DNA of 64,000 nt from Ophthalmolycus amberensis (GCA_024529925.1 JAFEUB010001205.1:744001-808000); one strand, 5' to 3'. Shown: positions 22,764 to 54,000, counted from the first letter of the stretch. Program-made: numbers and translations. The notes: generated by a model not told the origin, from the sequence alone.

Positions 22764-23280
22764 ATGAATGCTCTTACTAATACTGCGACAACTACTACTA
22801 CTGCTAATATTTCTAGTATTACTACTACTACTTCAACTTTTGCTGTTGCTACTATTACTGCTACTGCTATTACTGCTACCATAAATATTATTACTACCAC
22901 TACTGCTATTACTACCACTACTATTATTACTTATACCACAACTGCTAATACTGCTATTCCTGCTACTACCAGTACTAATACCACTACAGCTATTAGTATG
23001 ACTGCTACTAGTACTACTACTACTGCTACTTCAAAAACTGACTTTACTATTACTACTACTACTACTACTTATTATACTACTACTACTACTGTTATATAAA
23101 ATACTACGACCACTACTACAGCTATTACTACGACTACTGATACTAATACTTCGACTGCAACTTCTACTACTACTGCTACTACAAATATCACTACTGCTAC
23201 AACTAGTACTTATTCAAATGCTACTAATACTTATACTGCTAATAATACTTCTACTACTACTACAACAAATATCACTACCG
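22764..23280. repeat. Long imperfect ACT/ATT trinucleotide array
   Basis: About 520 bases consist almost only of ACT, ATT, GCT and ACA-like triplets. In one plus frame the first 330 bases read as a threonine-rich chain with Ile/Ala interruptions, which follows from the triplets and is not evidence of a gene. It lies in the zinc-finger intron. Confidence 0.93.
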
Positions 23281-24398
23281 CTGGAATTCTTTTAAGCTAC
23301 AGAAACCGTTCGAATATCAAAATGTTCAGCTCTTTCAGGAGAGGGGTGATATAACTTCATATTTGTAATCTTTCAACTTTTAGAATTATTAAGCTTTTTG
23401 CAATTTTTTAAAAATTGGATATCTATTTTCAGCAATGTTTTTGAGATTCATTTCAGCTTTCAGCATTCCAACGCATTTTCAGCAGGAAATGCATTTTCTA
23501 GTTCAGTTTGTAACTGCATTTTCTTTTGTTAGTATATTAAATTCCTTTTGATTTAAACTTCAACCAGCTGATTCGGCCCTGCTTAATGATGGAAGAAAGA
23601 GAGCAGGGGAGGGGGGGGGGGGCTGCCTCTTCTCCTCTGCTTGCTTCGTGTCCTCTGGAACAAGGAGGGGGCTTTTTCCTTTACCTTTTGTTTGAGAAAT
23701 TTTGAACATAACTGTGTGTGTGTGCTCATTTGCGATAGTGTTGCGTGTGTCATAGCGCAAAGGTTTGAATCTCTGGGTGAGGCACTCACGCGCTCCCCTT
23801 ACAAAGAGGGAGCTCTGACACGCAGGTGGTAGCTTAAAACTTATAACTAGTTGTTGTGAATCGGGTTAGTCGGTGGGATGTTGTGTAGCAACCTGCAGGA
23901 ACAGCACCTTCCCCATCACTGAGACTCCAGGACTCCCACACACAATGTGGCCCAACCCTGGCTTGTGCTGGACAAGTTCAAATAAAGCTAGGGCTACTTA
24001 ATCAATTCTTGTGTTTTGTGAAACCATAGATCTATGTTTTTCATGCTTGACTTAATAAATTGTTAATACTTGTAGATCGTGTACCGTCTCCCCCCCCCGC
24101 CTACATGGTTTCGGGTTGGCACCTCTTTCACCTCTTATGAGTTTGGAGGTATGCTGATTTGTTCTCTCAGCTTCTAGATGACAGGAAATATTTCAACTTA
24201 AAGTACAAGTTTGTTCTTTGATAACACCACATGGATTTGGCAGCTTAAAATGGTTCATATGTTCATGGTCACATAAGTTGATTACATTATTGTATTATCT
24301 GGTTCTATTGATACTCTGGAAGTGTATGTCCAGGAGACTATTCGCTCAATTCTAAAATGTCTTTGTAACCCCTCTGTGTGTTTACTGTTTTCCTGCAG
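23281..24398. other. End of the zinc-finger intron
   Basis: This stretch holds a poly-G tract at 23612-23621 and a poly-C tract near 24090-24098. An AGCATTCCAAC/AGCAGGAAATGC repeat end lies near 23460-23500. A branch/pyrimidine region with the TTTTCCTGCAG acceptor closes the intron at 24398. No genes are seen. Confidence 0.45.
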
Positions 24399-25296
24399 AC
24401 GTCCAGCAGCTGTTGGTGGTTAAAGAAGAGGTTCCCTCTGAGCAGCAGGAGTGGAGCTCCAGTCTGGACCCTGGAGGACCCAGAACCCCCACACATTAAA
24501 GAAGAACAGGAGGAACTCTGCACCAGTCAGGAAGGAGAGCAGCTTCAAGGTCTCATTCAAGTCTCATGTGAAGAGTGAAGATGAAGAAGAGGAAGCTCAG
24601 TCCTCACAGCTTCATCAAAGACAAACTAAACAGATGGGAACAGAAGCTGATGGAGAAGACTGTGGAGGACCAGAACCAGACAGGAACTTGGATCCAGATA
24701 GACATCCAGAACCAGATACTGATGAGAAGACTGGAGACTCTTCTGACACTGATGGCAGTGGTGATGGGAAGAAGACCAGAGAACCTCAGTCAGGTTTAAA
24801 CTATGTGAAACCTGATGAAGTCCGTGTCAGTGATTCAAGATGTAGCGCTGGTGAAAAACATTTTAGATGCTCGGAGTGTGAGAAAACATTTGGCAAGAGT
24901 CAAAATCTGAAGATACACATGAGAACCCACACAGGAGAAAAACCTTTCAGCTGATCAGTTTGCTGTAATAGATTTGTGCGCAACAGAGATCTAAAGGCAC
25001 ACATGAATACCCACACAGGAAACAATCCCCTTTAGCTGTTCTGGTTGCAGTAAAGTTTCCCTTTGTGATAAAAGCTTTCAGCACGAGTCACCTCTGAAGT
25101 TACACATGATTAACCGCGGTTCAACTACACTGATTTCAATACAAAAAGTTATTCACTGAATGAGCGCCAACTGTACAGTTTGAAATAGTTTTGATGATTA
25201 TATTGATGATTGATTTGATGGTAATGTAAGTTTAAGACGATGGTTTTACCTGCATCTGTGCACAGTATATTGTATTCAAATGATTTCATCAATAAA
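24399..25296 (+). pseudogene. FiNZ zinc-finger gene, second exon with lesions
   Basis: After the acceptor at 24398 the frame reads [20 protein letters not shown], the standard linker of this family. An extra G in CCTGGAGGACCC (24471-24480) shifts the frame, and the expected [13 protein letters not shown] continues out of frame. Further on, [18 protein letters not shown] and [10 protein letters not shown] lead to a complete C2H2 finger (Cys at 24868 and 24877; HMRTH near 24930) and a TGEKPF linker. The second finger's first Cys codon has become TGA (24952-24954), although its NRFVRNRDLKAHMNTHTG body is still readable. A third finger is only a remnant. A polyadenylation signal AATAAA lies at 25291-25296. 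There are at least three disabling changes, so this is a pseudogene. Confidence 0.85.
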
Positions 25297-25347
25297 AAGT
25301 AAAAGGTTTGTGTATTTCACTGGTTCATACAGTTGTACATAGCACAC

Positions 25348-26323
25348 TTTGTTCGTCAGGATTAAATCCATCAGTGACTGGAGTGTGACTCAATAGTTCT
25401 TTATCTTACTTGGCAGTTTGCACTCTTTGCTGCTGCCATTACTGGTATAAAGTCCTAAGGTCCTGAGATAAAGCAATCCACACATTCTTTGGAGTCACAA
25501 ACCAACAACATCCTGATCTCGATCTATAGTTCCTTCCAGTTGATCAACAGGCCGACGCATTCCTGAATGTGTTCACAACTTGTCGATACTTTTTCAGATT
25601 GCCGGTGGCTTTTCTTGATCGTACCATCATCTTATCCTAATCATTGTGCTCCCCAGGCCTCTTGTTCATGTGTATGAGCACTTTTACCAGCTCAACTTTA
25701 GGTAACCATGAAACAGGCCCCACCTTTGACTTTATCACACAGCTCCAACACAATATATCAGGATTGGTGCGGCAGCAAAGGGGTTGGACCTGATCACACC
25801 CGGCCCTCATACATTGTGTTACATAATGCTGTTTGGAAAATACTAAATGCTAAAAATAGTGCGGAATGAAAAATCTACAGAGATTAAAACAATAAATAAA
25901 ATGTCAGTGAATCAAAAGACATCAAGCTAAGTGATGCAGATCAATCAAAGAAAAACAACTCGCTTTTTACGAGGGAAAAGACAATAGCTCAATCAGAGTT
26001 GGAAATATGTCTAATAGTAAATACACACGTTTTATGTCACTCTCACACGGAGCCATCTAAAAAATACATATTACAGGGAGGAACTGAGACAGAGCTCCAG
26101 TATTCATCCCACTATGACTACGTCCTCCTCAGTGAACTCATAGAAGGGAACCTCCAGGTTTAGAGGAGCAGGTCCCTTTCTTATCCTTCCTGAAGCATCG
26201 TAGTGGGAGCCATGGCACGGACAGTAGTAGCCTCCGAAGTCTCCGGCGTTGGCGATGGGCACACAACCCAGATGGGTGCACACACCGAGGACGATGATCC
26301 AGCGGGGGTTAATCACTCTATCC
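25348..26323 (-). repeat. Inverted duplication arm B
   Basis: This is the near-identical reverse complement of 16070-17074, 976 bp long. The 29-base length difference is mainly a missing block near 25451-25455. One edge falls inside the uqcrfs1 exon at 26323, after which the sequence becomes unrelated (GTCGACC). The other edge is at 25348, just 52 bases after the zinc-finger polyadenylation signal. Loss of the exon's acceptor here but not in arm A makes arm A the likely parent. Confidence 0.93.
26104..26323 (-). pseudogene. uqcrfs1: uqcrfs1 partial exon, inverted copy B
   Basis: It encodes the same protein tail as copy A, from DRVINPRW through CTHLGC and CPCHGSH to VIVG, without a break. The stop is TGA instead of TAA, a synonymous stop change. 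The duplication begins within the exon, so the acceptor and the first codons are missing and a DRV start would not be made by normal splicing. With no upstream exon it is most simply a duplicated gene fragment. The open frame reflects recent duplication. Confidence 0.8.
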
Positions 26324-27500
26324 GTCGACCATGAAGTTCTTTCTTATACGCCACTTCAGGACTTTAAACGCTGAATCAATTCCTGTGCCGCTTTGCCTTG
26401 ATGCGTGGGGTCATTGATGGGAGAATCAATCTACTCCAAAGTGACAGTTCTCTCTTTGCAGTTTGCTGTACTCATTTCCCTTCTACCTCCACAAGCCTCC
26501 CAGGTCCTGCTGCTGCAAAGCATCCCCGCCATCATTACCATGCTGCATCATGTTGCACCCATAAACACTGCTGGGTTAAAAGCAAAGCTGGGGATGGTTT
26601 CAGTCTGAAGATGATGATGTGCTGTGTTTCCTTCCTCCTTGGGTCAGAGTCTCCCACGTGCCTCCTGACAAACACCTGCCCAGATGTCATGCGAGTTCCA
26701 TGCAAACGGCCACTGAGCTTCGGCCGGTAAAGCACCACGGCAACGGTTGTTATGCACAGCATCTCTCCCGTCTCTTATGGAATCCTGCAGCTTCCTCACA
26801 GCGATCACGGACGTATTTGTGGCCTCCTTCACTACAGCACCTTTCTCTCACACGTGGTGGACGCGGTTCTATTTGTTCATACTGTTCTCATATCCTTCCC
26901 CATACCAGACTTTTTTTTAAATGAACATGTCAATGAATTGTTTGGCATGTCCCTATCATCCTAATGACGCACCTGGGGGGGATTTAGGTTCGTCACAGTC
27001 AAGAGTTATTGTGTGGTTCATATTTATGCTTCATTTAGATTGATTTGTTCCAAAAGATCTGCATCCCAAAATCCTTAAATACATCTACTGTGATTCACAG
27101 GTCTAAAACAAATAAAGAAGTCCAAGTGAGGATGATTCCATTTATAAACATGTAGTCAGTCAGTGTGGGGGTGTCTGCATGCAGATGTCCAGGAAAAGCA
27201 ATACACCCTCTGACTCATTTTGTAATGTAGATTACATGAAGAGAAAATATGTAGCCACAGGCTGTGGTGGTCCAAATTAATGCTTTATTTAATGGGTTTG
27301 TTAGGCTATTTACCACATGTGCAGACTGCCCAATTTCACACCCAGTGGTCAATTTGGTCGGATTAATGTCTTCCTTACTCAATGGTGAATGTGTTTCAGT
27401 ATTTTCCCTGCATTTTCATCACCCCTCCACTGCCAACAATGAACTAAAAACAAGTCAAATGAAGTGGCAGATTATTGAAAATACATGGGCTGGGCCACAG
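26324..27500. other. No gene recognised between arm B and the pcp4 promoter
   Basis: Several overlapping frames of 60-110 codons at 26398-26964 have no recognisable domain. The region next to 27500 is upstream of the pcp4 promoter and may hold regulatory DNA, but no site could be supported. Confidence 0.45.
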
Positions 27501-27501
27501 C

Positions 27502-27566
<65 letters not shown>

Positions 27567-27583
27567 GAGCGAGAGAGAGAGAG

Positions 27584-27623
<40 letters not shown>
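27501..27623. repeat. (GA)n microsatellite with GC interruptions, next to the pcp4 promoter
   Basis: About 120 bases of GA dinucleotide are broken by several GC steps. The array ends about 74 bases before the TATA box of pcp4. Long GA tracts bind GAGA-type factors in some animals and can adopt triplex structures. Any regulatory role here is inference. Confidence 0.97.
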
Positions 27624-27625
<2 letters not shown>

Positions 27626-27640
27626 GGAGGCGAGGAGACC

Positions 27641-27704
27641 CACGTGCCTATTGGTTTTCATGGAGACGCGGTTGAAGAGAGCGGCGCTGCCAGGGCTATA
27701 AAAG
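27641..27704 (+). promoter_or_regulatory. pcp4: pcp4 core promoter: E-box, inverted CCAAT box and TATA box
   Basis: CACGTG (27641-27646), ATTGG (inverted CCAAT, 27650-27654) and TATAAAAG (27697-27704) are spaced as in a classical vertebrate promoter. Transcription would start about 25-32 bases after the TATA box, near 27725-27735, giving a 5' UTR of roughly 110 bases before the ATG at 27840. The start site is inferred. Confidence 0.75.
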
Positions 27705-27839
27705 CAGACCGCGCGAGTGGTGCGGTTTGGAGAGGACTGTAGTGTATTGCCTTCCTTCAGTCAACTGGACGGTGCGCATCGCAGATCACCGGGAAACCAC
27801 GCAGAAACGCACGCACGCACACACACAGAGCGCGCAGCC

Positions 27840-47306
<19,467 letters not shown>

Positions 47307-48190
47307 AGCGGAGTGCCGTCCGCTGAGTCGTCACTCGATGTGGGCCTGGTCTTGCATGTCATTCAAACTGCACCGTCATGAACTGAAAAGGAAGGGTGGT
47401 CCCTGAAGGTGGAGGGTCGGGTGGTGGGGTAGTCTGGGGCTAAATAGTAACTTTGTGAAAGTCTGTGTAATTACAAAGTTATAATGACTATGATATACAA
47501 AAATGGTACATTATCAAATTCTGGGTGTGTGTATTTAAATCTTTGGTATAATTTAGCTGTTTTGGTTTTTTACTTCAATGACACAGTGGAGCTTAAAGTT
47601 GAATAGTTTTTCTTATGTCACAATCAGTGTAATATACCCATGTGAACAACAAGGTAAAATAAGTCTTCTCATAAATGATCAAACACTGATTAAATCAGGG
47701 GGGAATATAAAGCCACATGCATTGCTGTGATTGACACTTTAACTTGGGTCACGATTCCATCGACTCTCTTAGCAAAGAGTCTTAATCAAAAGATGTTTCA
47801 GCTCCACTGGAGGTCTGTTAATGGCATTTCCCTCCGGCTGGGTAAAATGATCCCATACAGTGCTTTCACACCGTATGAGTGAAGCTTTTAAAATCAAATC
47901 AAGGTCTAATTTGTATTGGGACGTGGGAGGTCTCCCCTCCATCACTTCTTTTCATCTGATGACATGAACCTCTGAGCTGTGTGTCTTTGTTGAGACGCTA
48001 GATGTTGTGCTTGTGAATTGATTCCACTTGTGTTTGGTTTCCATTGTTCTTGTTCCAACGTGATTTAAACCACGTCATTGTTCAATTGCCTCACACATGT
48101 GAAACTGTACACACACACACACGTATGCATGCAACCCTGCACAGATACACACACACACAGACAACACACACATACAGAGAAATAAATAAA
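47307..48190 (+). other. pcp4: pcp4 3' UTR (inferred)
   Basis: After the stop there is non-repetitive, AT-rich sequence. Candidate polyadenylation signals are AATAAATAAA at 48181-48190 and another AATAAA cluster near 48313-48326. A CA-rich stretch occupies 48112-48175. The end of the transcript is inferred from these signals. Confidence 0.55.
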
Positions 48191-49319
48191 GATATTGTAA
48201 CGGAGTGCAAGTTGATTTACTTTCAACCAAATTGTTCCGATTAGCGGATGTGACTTGTTGCCGGGGGAATGGTGGTCTAGACCTGCTCTGTATGAAAAGT
48301 AAAAATATATCAAATAAATAAATAAAATTGCCATTGTCCATTATACTGGAATATATCAACAACTACTTTCAAAAGAGAACTGTTCAGCGGTGTTGGGATT
48401 CCATTACAGAAATATATCCCAGCAGCCTGAATGAGTCCCAGTGTCCGAGTCACCTCATCCTGATAGTGCAGGTTGGAGATAGAAGAAGGTGACAAACACT
48501 GCAGCAAGCTCTGTCATAAAGGTTGGCTGGACCCCCTGACATATTAAACATTAACCTCTATTAAACATGGCATCCAACATAAGAAAGGGAGAGTGAAAGT
48601 AATGATCATAGGGAAACGTTTTAAAATCTACTGCTGCATTTAACTTGACTTACACCCAGAACAGCTGTTAACTAGCTGAAAATAATCTCAAATACTGCAG
48701 CAGAATACACTGTTAGTGTTAGGCACTTTACTGAATCTATTCAATGAGAGCAGTCACACATTTTTATTTTTTAAATATATAAACTTCTGAAGACAGACAG
48801 ACTTTCCTGAAAATGCCAATGTTAAAGAAAATGAGTGGCAAAAGTACATTAAGAATCCAGCGTGAGAGGCTGGAGAGACAGTATCTGTAACAGGAAGAGG
48901 CTGTGTTGGGTAAAAGCTTTGCAATAGACACGGTGGAATTGGACGATCTGCAACAAAGAGCAAAAAGGGGGTGCTAATTGAAAACCTTGATGTAATTAAG
49001 GAAACGGATAATTAAGACTTAACCCGTGATGCAGAGCAGACTATGAATGAGTTAGAAATAAACGGAACTAGAAACACAGCAACGAAGAAGACTCACATAT
49101 AGAACAGAGAATGGGTTTAGAAAATGAAGATCTATGTTTGCTGTTGTCCGAGGAAGTAATGAAATAGAGAAATCCTTTAATAAGCCAATGACTCTACTGC
49201 TAATTCAAATGAATGAGATGGGCATAGGTGGAGGTTAAAGCTATGTGATTTGCTATTCTAAAGGTAGAACAATGATAATAGAATAGAAGATTTAAACTAA
49301 AAGAGATGAGGTTGATGAG
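48191..49319. other. Intergenic, may include 5' part of a decayed LINE
   Basis: Purine-rich sequence leads into the LINE relic that becomes recognisable from 49320. No protein motif was identified here. Confidence 0.4.
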
Positions 49320-50572
49320 CAAAAGCTCCATTCATGAGGGCAACCGATGGAAAAAGTACTACTTGGGAATTTGGCTTGACAAAAAGTTGTACATATAAAG
49401 TACATGCTGAACTAAAACCAGAAACAAAATGTTTAAAAAGTAATCTAAGTAGCAGCTAAATCTCTCTCAAAAGATTCTGACAGAGTTGAAAGTGTTTAGA
49501 CCAGCATGTGGCAGTGAGATCACCTCTAAGTCGCGCTGTGTTGGTAGATTTGGGAGAAATCCCACCAGAGCTCAGAAGGGACAAACTTGCATTGGCTTTC
49601 TGGATTGCTCTTAAAGGATGTGGGCATGAAAACAGCACTAAAATCAGAAGAACACGATGTTACTAACGTTCTCCTCAGGATAGGGTTGATGTTATTATCA
49701 TGGAGCTGAAGACAGATTGGGTGGAAAGTGAAATAGGACACTGTGCAAACCAGTATATAAGGAATTGTTTTTATAATTACTTATAGATATTTACTGACTG
49801 CTCAAAAGACCACAATGATGGCGCAGGGACAGAGTTACAGATACACTATCGGTCTGTATGGTGAGACGATGGCAGCGATTGTTGAAGAAGTGAGACCATA
49901 GGATGGTGCTTTGTATTGAATCTGCAGCAGTTCTTCTAAGTTTACGGACTATGAAGCTGATGAGGTAAGATGTACTGTTAGACATGTGTCAGTGTTTGAT
50001 TAGAGTTCAGAGATGATTGCATTTGGTGAAGGGGAAGGTAAAGCACGGATCAGAAAATATCTGAACTTTGGCAAAAAATGTATGATGAGGACACTAAAGG
50101 CAGAACATAGTTAGAACACAGAGTATTAAAGGAAGAAGAGGTAGAGAGGAGGTGGTTCTATCAGGTTAAGGTTTGATCACACGGGTTTGAATAAGACACT
50201 ATTTCTATGGAGAAAAGCAAATACACATGTACGTGCACATTGTCATAGTTAAAAATACTGAACACATATTCATGCACCGTGTCAAATGTATTGATGAAAG
50301 GGTAAGTTTACAACAAAGGGTGAGAGAGGCCGGACTGAATGGGATTTGTAAGGCATACAAGGAACAAATGGAGATACGGTGTGGGGAAAAAAAAGAGAGG
50401 GGTAAAGGCTTTCTTCATTAATTAACACAGAATTAATAGAATATAGATTTTGTTTTTTAAATTTTTTATATCATGTTACTTTTACAAGAAAACTAGATCC
50501 CGTTCTACATACACGGCAGGTGGCAGTATGCAGCTAAACATTGGTAGAAGAAGAAGAGGAGGAGGAAGAGGA
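49320..50572 (+). mobile_element. Decayed LINE with RNase H (I-like), C-terminal half
   Basis: Although full of stops and frameshifts, the plus strand shows LGIWLDKKL (about 49360-49388), VDLGEIPPELRRDKLALAFW (49545-49604), an RNase H start IFTDCSKD (49787-49810) and DHTGLNKTLF (50175-50204). These match, in order, the end of the reverse transcriptase, the RNase H domain and the C-terminal region also seen at 18461-18940. The 3' tail has GATCCCGTTCTAC, GCAGGTGGCAGTATGC and a GAA/GAG-rich end (to 50572). The TDG motif reads TDC, so RNase H is damaged. Confidence 0.7.
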
Positions 50573-51339
50573 AATGGCGCACAGATTGAATGGAGTGAGC
50601 AGTGAATGCTGTGTTATTTCATGGTGCGTGTCCTCTGAGATCAGCACCGTGTCCGCAATGCTCCGCGTTTTGTAAACGCCATCATCCGCCCGTGTCCGCG
50701 TGCAACACAACCTGCACAAATGCGCACGTGCCCAGTGAGCAACACAGCCTCTGATTGTGGACAGACTCGAGCGAATGCATCACGCATCATAACGACAACA
50801 ACTCCTTTCAAAGCAGGTAAGTGCTCTGCTCCAAAAAAGAAGGGAACACTTCACTCACACATCTGCATGAACGAAATATTCAAGTTGAAAATCTGTATTG
50901 ATATATAGGGATATCTTCCCTTTCTTCAAGAAAACATAACATTACCAATTTGTATAAAAATGTTGCAGGGGTACATGATCAAAGTTAAACATATAAATAA
51001 ATAAAATATGAGTATATATAAGAATATAAATATACATATGCTATTAAATATTAATATATATAATAATAGCGTACGTATGCAATTAATCCTCTCTGTTCTA
51101 AGAAATATACTGTATTTATAGTAATATGTGAGTCTTCGTTGCTGTGTTTCTAACTCATTCATAACATTCTTAATTTGTTATTGTGGTGCCATATTGACCC
51201 AGTTCTTGATAATTATGCTCAAAGTTTGGTTTGGAGTCTATCTCTTCTTGTGAATGTGGAAGTTTCCTAAAAATATAATTAACTGTACATAGAACATAAT
51301 ATCTTTGTCCTTTCTTTCCTTCTACAGAGATAAAACAAT
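50573..51339. other. No gene recognised
   Basis: A GC-richer, CpG-containing patch lies at 50620-50790. No exon with matching frame was identified. Confidence 0.4.
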
Positions 51340-52200
51340 ATTAAAAAGAAGTCATAAAAGATGGCATACAGTATATCAAGTCATAGTACAGCAGGTTAAA
51401 AATAATGCTAAAAAAGTCATAGTACAGTTTGTCGAAAAAAGTATAAAAAAAAGTCATAGTACTTCAGAAAATGATGATGAAAGGCGTAGTATAGTATTTC
51501 CAGAAAAGTCAAAGTATAGCACAGCAAATAGTAAAAAAAACACACAGTATAGCAAGTCGAAGAAAGTAATTCATGGTCAAGAATAAGTTATTGTCATTAT
51601 GCACAACGGAATTCAGTTGTAGCGCAAACAATTCTCTGGACAGATAATATGGCCGACATCTTCACATTAAAAATTCAACATGAGGAAAACATTGTCCATG
51701 AAGAAGCATCATGACGTAAACAGAGTCCACCTCCTCTCGTCCCACAGGAGTCCTCAGCTCTGTCCTGCTGTCCGCCCGTCAAGTGCCGCTTGATCCGGGA
51801 TGAGTGATGGAGGCAGGTCTCTGTGAAGACGTGGGCTCACCAGTCACCGACCTCCCGCTCATTTCATCCATCTTTGTAAAGTATGTCAGAAAAAGTTGTA
51901 GTTTAGTAGGTTAAAAATAATGCTAAAAAAAGTCATAGTAGGTTAAAAAAAAGGTCAGAACAGATGACACAGTATAGTATCTCGAAATAAATCATAATAA
52001 AGTGATACAAAACTCTTTGGATAGTGTGTTGAAAATTCATAGAAAAAGCAAAGTATAGTATGTTGTATAAAAAAACAGAAAGTTTATTGTTTTATATCGA
52101 AAAGCCAGAAATAAGTCAGTTTAGTATGTAAAAAAACAAAATCATAAAACGTCATGGTATAGTATGTCTTAAAAACAATGACATGGAATGTCGTGAAGAC
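51340..52200 (+). repeat. AGTCATAGTA-rich dispersed/tandem repeat
   Basis: Degenerate copies of AAAAAGTCATAGTA, TAGTATGTCG and GTTAAAAATAATGCTAAAAA recur irregularly. A non-repetitive insert at about 51590-51880 (GTCCTGCTGTCCGCCCGTCA) breaks it. The inverse of the motif appears at 58950-59050 beyond the hAT element. Confidence 0.75.
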
Positions 52201-53277
52201 ATGTTCTTGTAGTAACTGGCACAGATGTGTGTGAATGTGATGTAATTCTCATGTCGTCATATTTATCCCCAGACGAGCCGTTTTCTCACCAAATCTGAGG
52301 ATTTCTTCATGCAAGTCTTTTTCTACTTGATGAATCGTATCTGCCCCATTTATAATTCAATTATTATTATTTTTTTAAATGTCCATAATGCCCTCCCTGT
52401 CTCTCCCAACCGCCGGGACGAAGTCTCATACTCCCGAGTCCACCTCTTCCAAAGCGGGAAATTAGCAACCGCTTAGAACTCTCTTCTATATTTGACTTCT
52501 TACTTTTGGCGTTAGATCTCAAAATCACTGCATCACATGAGGTTTAAACACAACCTTGTCTTCAGAGCATCCTGTCATCCTCAGCTGATGTGATTCACAC
52601 ACGTGTCAGCATATGGTGCTAGAAAATCAGAGGATTTGATCCTTTCACTTCAGACTTTTAGGCATCAGCCTTTCTTGCTGTTGAAACTCTCCCCATCTTA
52701 TAGTTTCTTTTTCTATTGTTTTTACTTGTATCTGGGTTTTTTTCTTCTGAAAATCATTTTCTAACCTCATTAAGAAAAGTTTAAATAAAGTGAATAATTA
52801 TTGTCATTGCTGCATCCTGAGCTCCCCTTTGACAGCAGGAACTCAACACATCTGTTCTACCTGCACAGTGGCCAATTAAATGTTTATTGTTACATTATAG
52901 TAACTTATTGTTACTAAATGTTGCATTTGAAGTATATTTGATGTGCTTGCATGATTCTGTTTTTGGTTGTATCCACATGGTTTGATGCACTTATTGGAAG
53001 TGGATTTGGATCAAAGCATCAGCTTAATCAATGTAATGAGATTGTACTAGACTTTCGTCAACATTTGCTTGATGAAATGTTACATCCTCAGGTTAGATAG
53101 AAGGCCAGTGACTCAATCCACAAAGGAAACATGAATGTGAAAGCGTTTATGTGAACAATGAACACCTCATTTCTCATCAGAGAAGTGGCTCAGCAAGAAA
53201 AGACGAAATCTACGACTGAAGTAAAAAGATCAAATCCCGGCTCCCTTGTCTACCTAAACAAAAGCTTGCTAGAGTGG
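52201..53277. other. No gene recognised
   Basis: AT-rich sequence without recognisable exons or repeat ends. Confidence 0.45.
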
Positions 53278-53457
53278 TTAAAGGTGCAGCGTGTAGTATT
53301 CAGTGCTAGCCTGTAGGAGAATGGCCCTATCTAGAGCCAGTGTTTGGTTTGTCTGTCCTGGGCTACTGTAGAAACAAGGACATATCAGAATATAAACGGC
53401 TTATTCTAACCTAACGAAAAACACAACAATGCTCATTTGCAGGTGATAATACACACA
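53278..53457 (+). mobile_element. Truncated TTAA-type (piggyBac-like) fish MITE
   Basis: It begins TTAAAGGTGCAGCGTGTAGT, and contains GGCCCTATCTAGAGCCAGTG, TTTGGTTTGTCTGTCCTGGG and CTACTGTAGAAACAAGG, a very common fish MITE with TTAA targets. The other end is missing at about 53457, where the hAT element starts, so its junction may have removed the hAT 3' terminus. Confidence 0.7.
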
Positions 53458-53472
53458 TGTTTTTCTGACAGA

Positions 53473-54000
53473 TTATTTGTACAGGAATTTTGCTCTTCTG
53501 TCCTTCAGAGTGGCAAACCTCTCAATAACCTTCTTATTGAAGTTAGGAATGTCCCTGACAAGCTTCTTCTCCAGGGAGAGCATAGCCAGAGCATCAAGGC
53601 GATCCTCCGTCACGGTGTTTCTCAGGAAGGTCTTGATCCTCTTCATAGTAGAGAAGCGCCTCTCGGATTCAGCTGTGGTCATGGGCGTGGTGATGAGGAC
53701 CCTGAGAAGACGGACGGTCTCTGTGAAGGTGCTCTGAAGGTTGTTCTTCATGAAGAACTGGTACATAGGCACTGCACCACTGCAGGCCTGGAACTCACTG
53801 TTCCCATAGATGAAGGACAGTTCTGCTTTGAGCTTGGCCTTGTTCAACATGGGGTACGCCTCCACTGTGGTTTCAAGCGCTGAGTCAGGGAACCTCACAC
53901 TGTGTTGTGGGAACAACTCTCCGTGCAACAGTGTTGCGCTGATGAGGTGCTGGGTGAAGGAGAAGCGCTCCTTGGCATGCATCAGGATGGTATCGCATAC
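53473..54000 (-). pseudogene. hAT transposase, last exon with dimerisation domain
   Basis: The exon starts after TTTACAG at 54001 and reads VCDTILMHAKERFSFTQHLI at the start. It ends with the hAT C-terminal signature: LLRVLITTPMTTAESERRFS, then RIKTFLRNT and DRLDALAMLSLEKKL. This region holds transposase monomers together and carries the last catalytic Glu region. The frame is open through the exon to the stop near 53473. Confidence 0.88.

Noticed and set aside
22764..23099. Threonine-rich 111-codon frame as a mucin-like gene
   Set aside because: It is a direct translation of a triplet microsatellite inside an intron, with no signal peptide or flanking exons.
27455..27742. Long Arg/Glu- and Ser/Leu-rich frames over the GA array
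   Set aside because: They are produced by the (GA)n repeat itself and have no domain or splice context.
53437..53883. 148-codon plus-strand frame
   Set aside because: It is the antisense shadow of the hAT transposase dimerisation exon.
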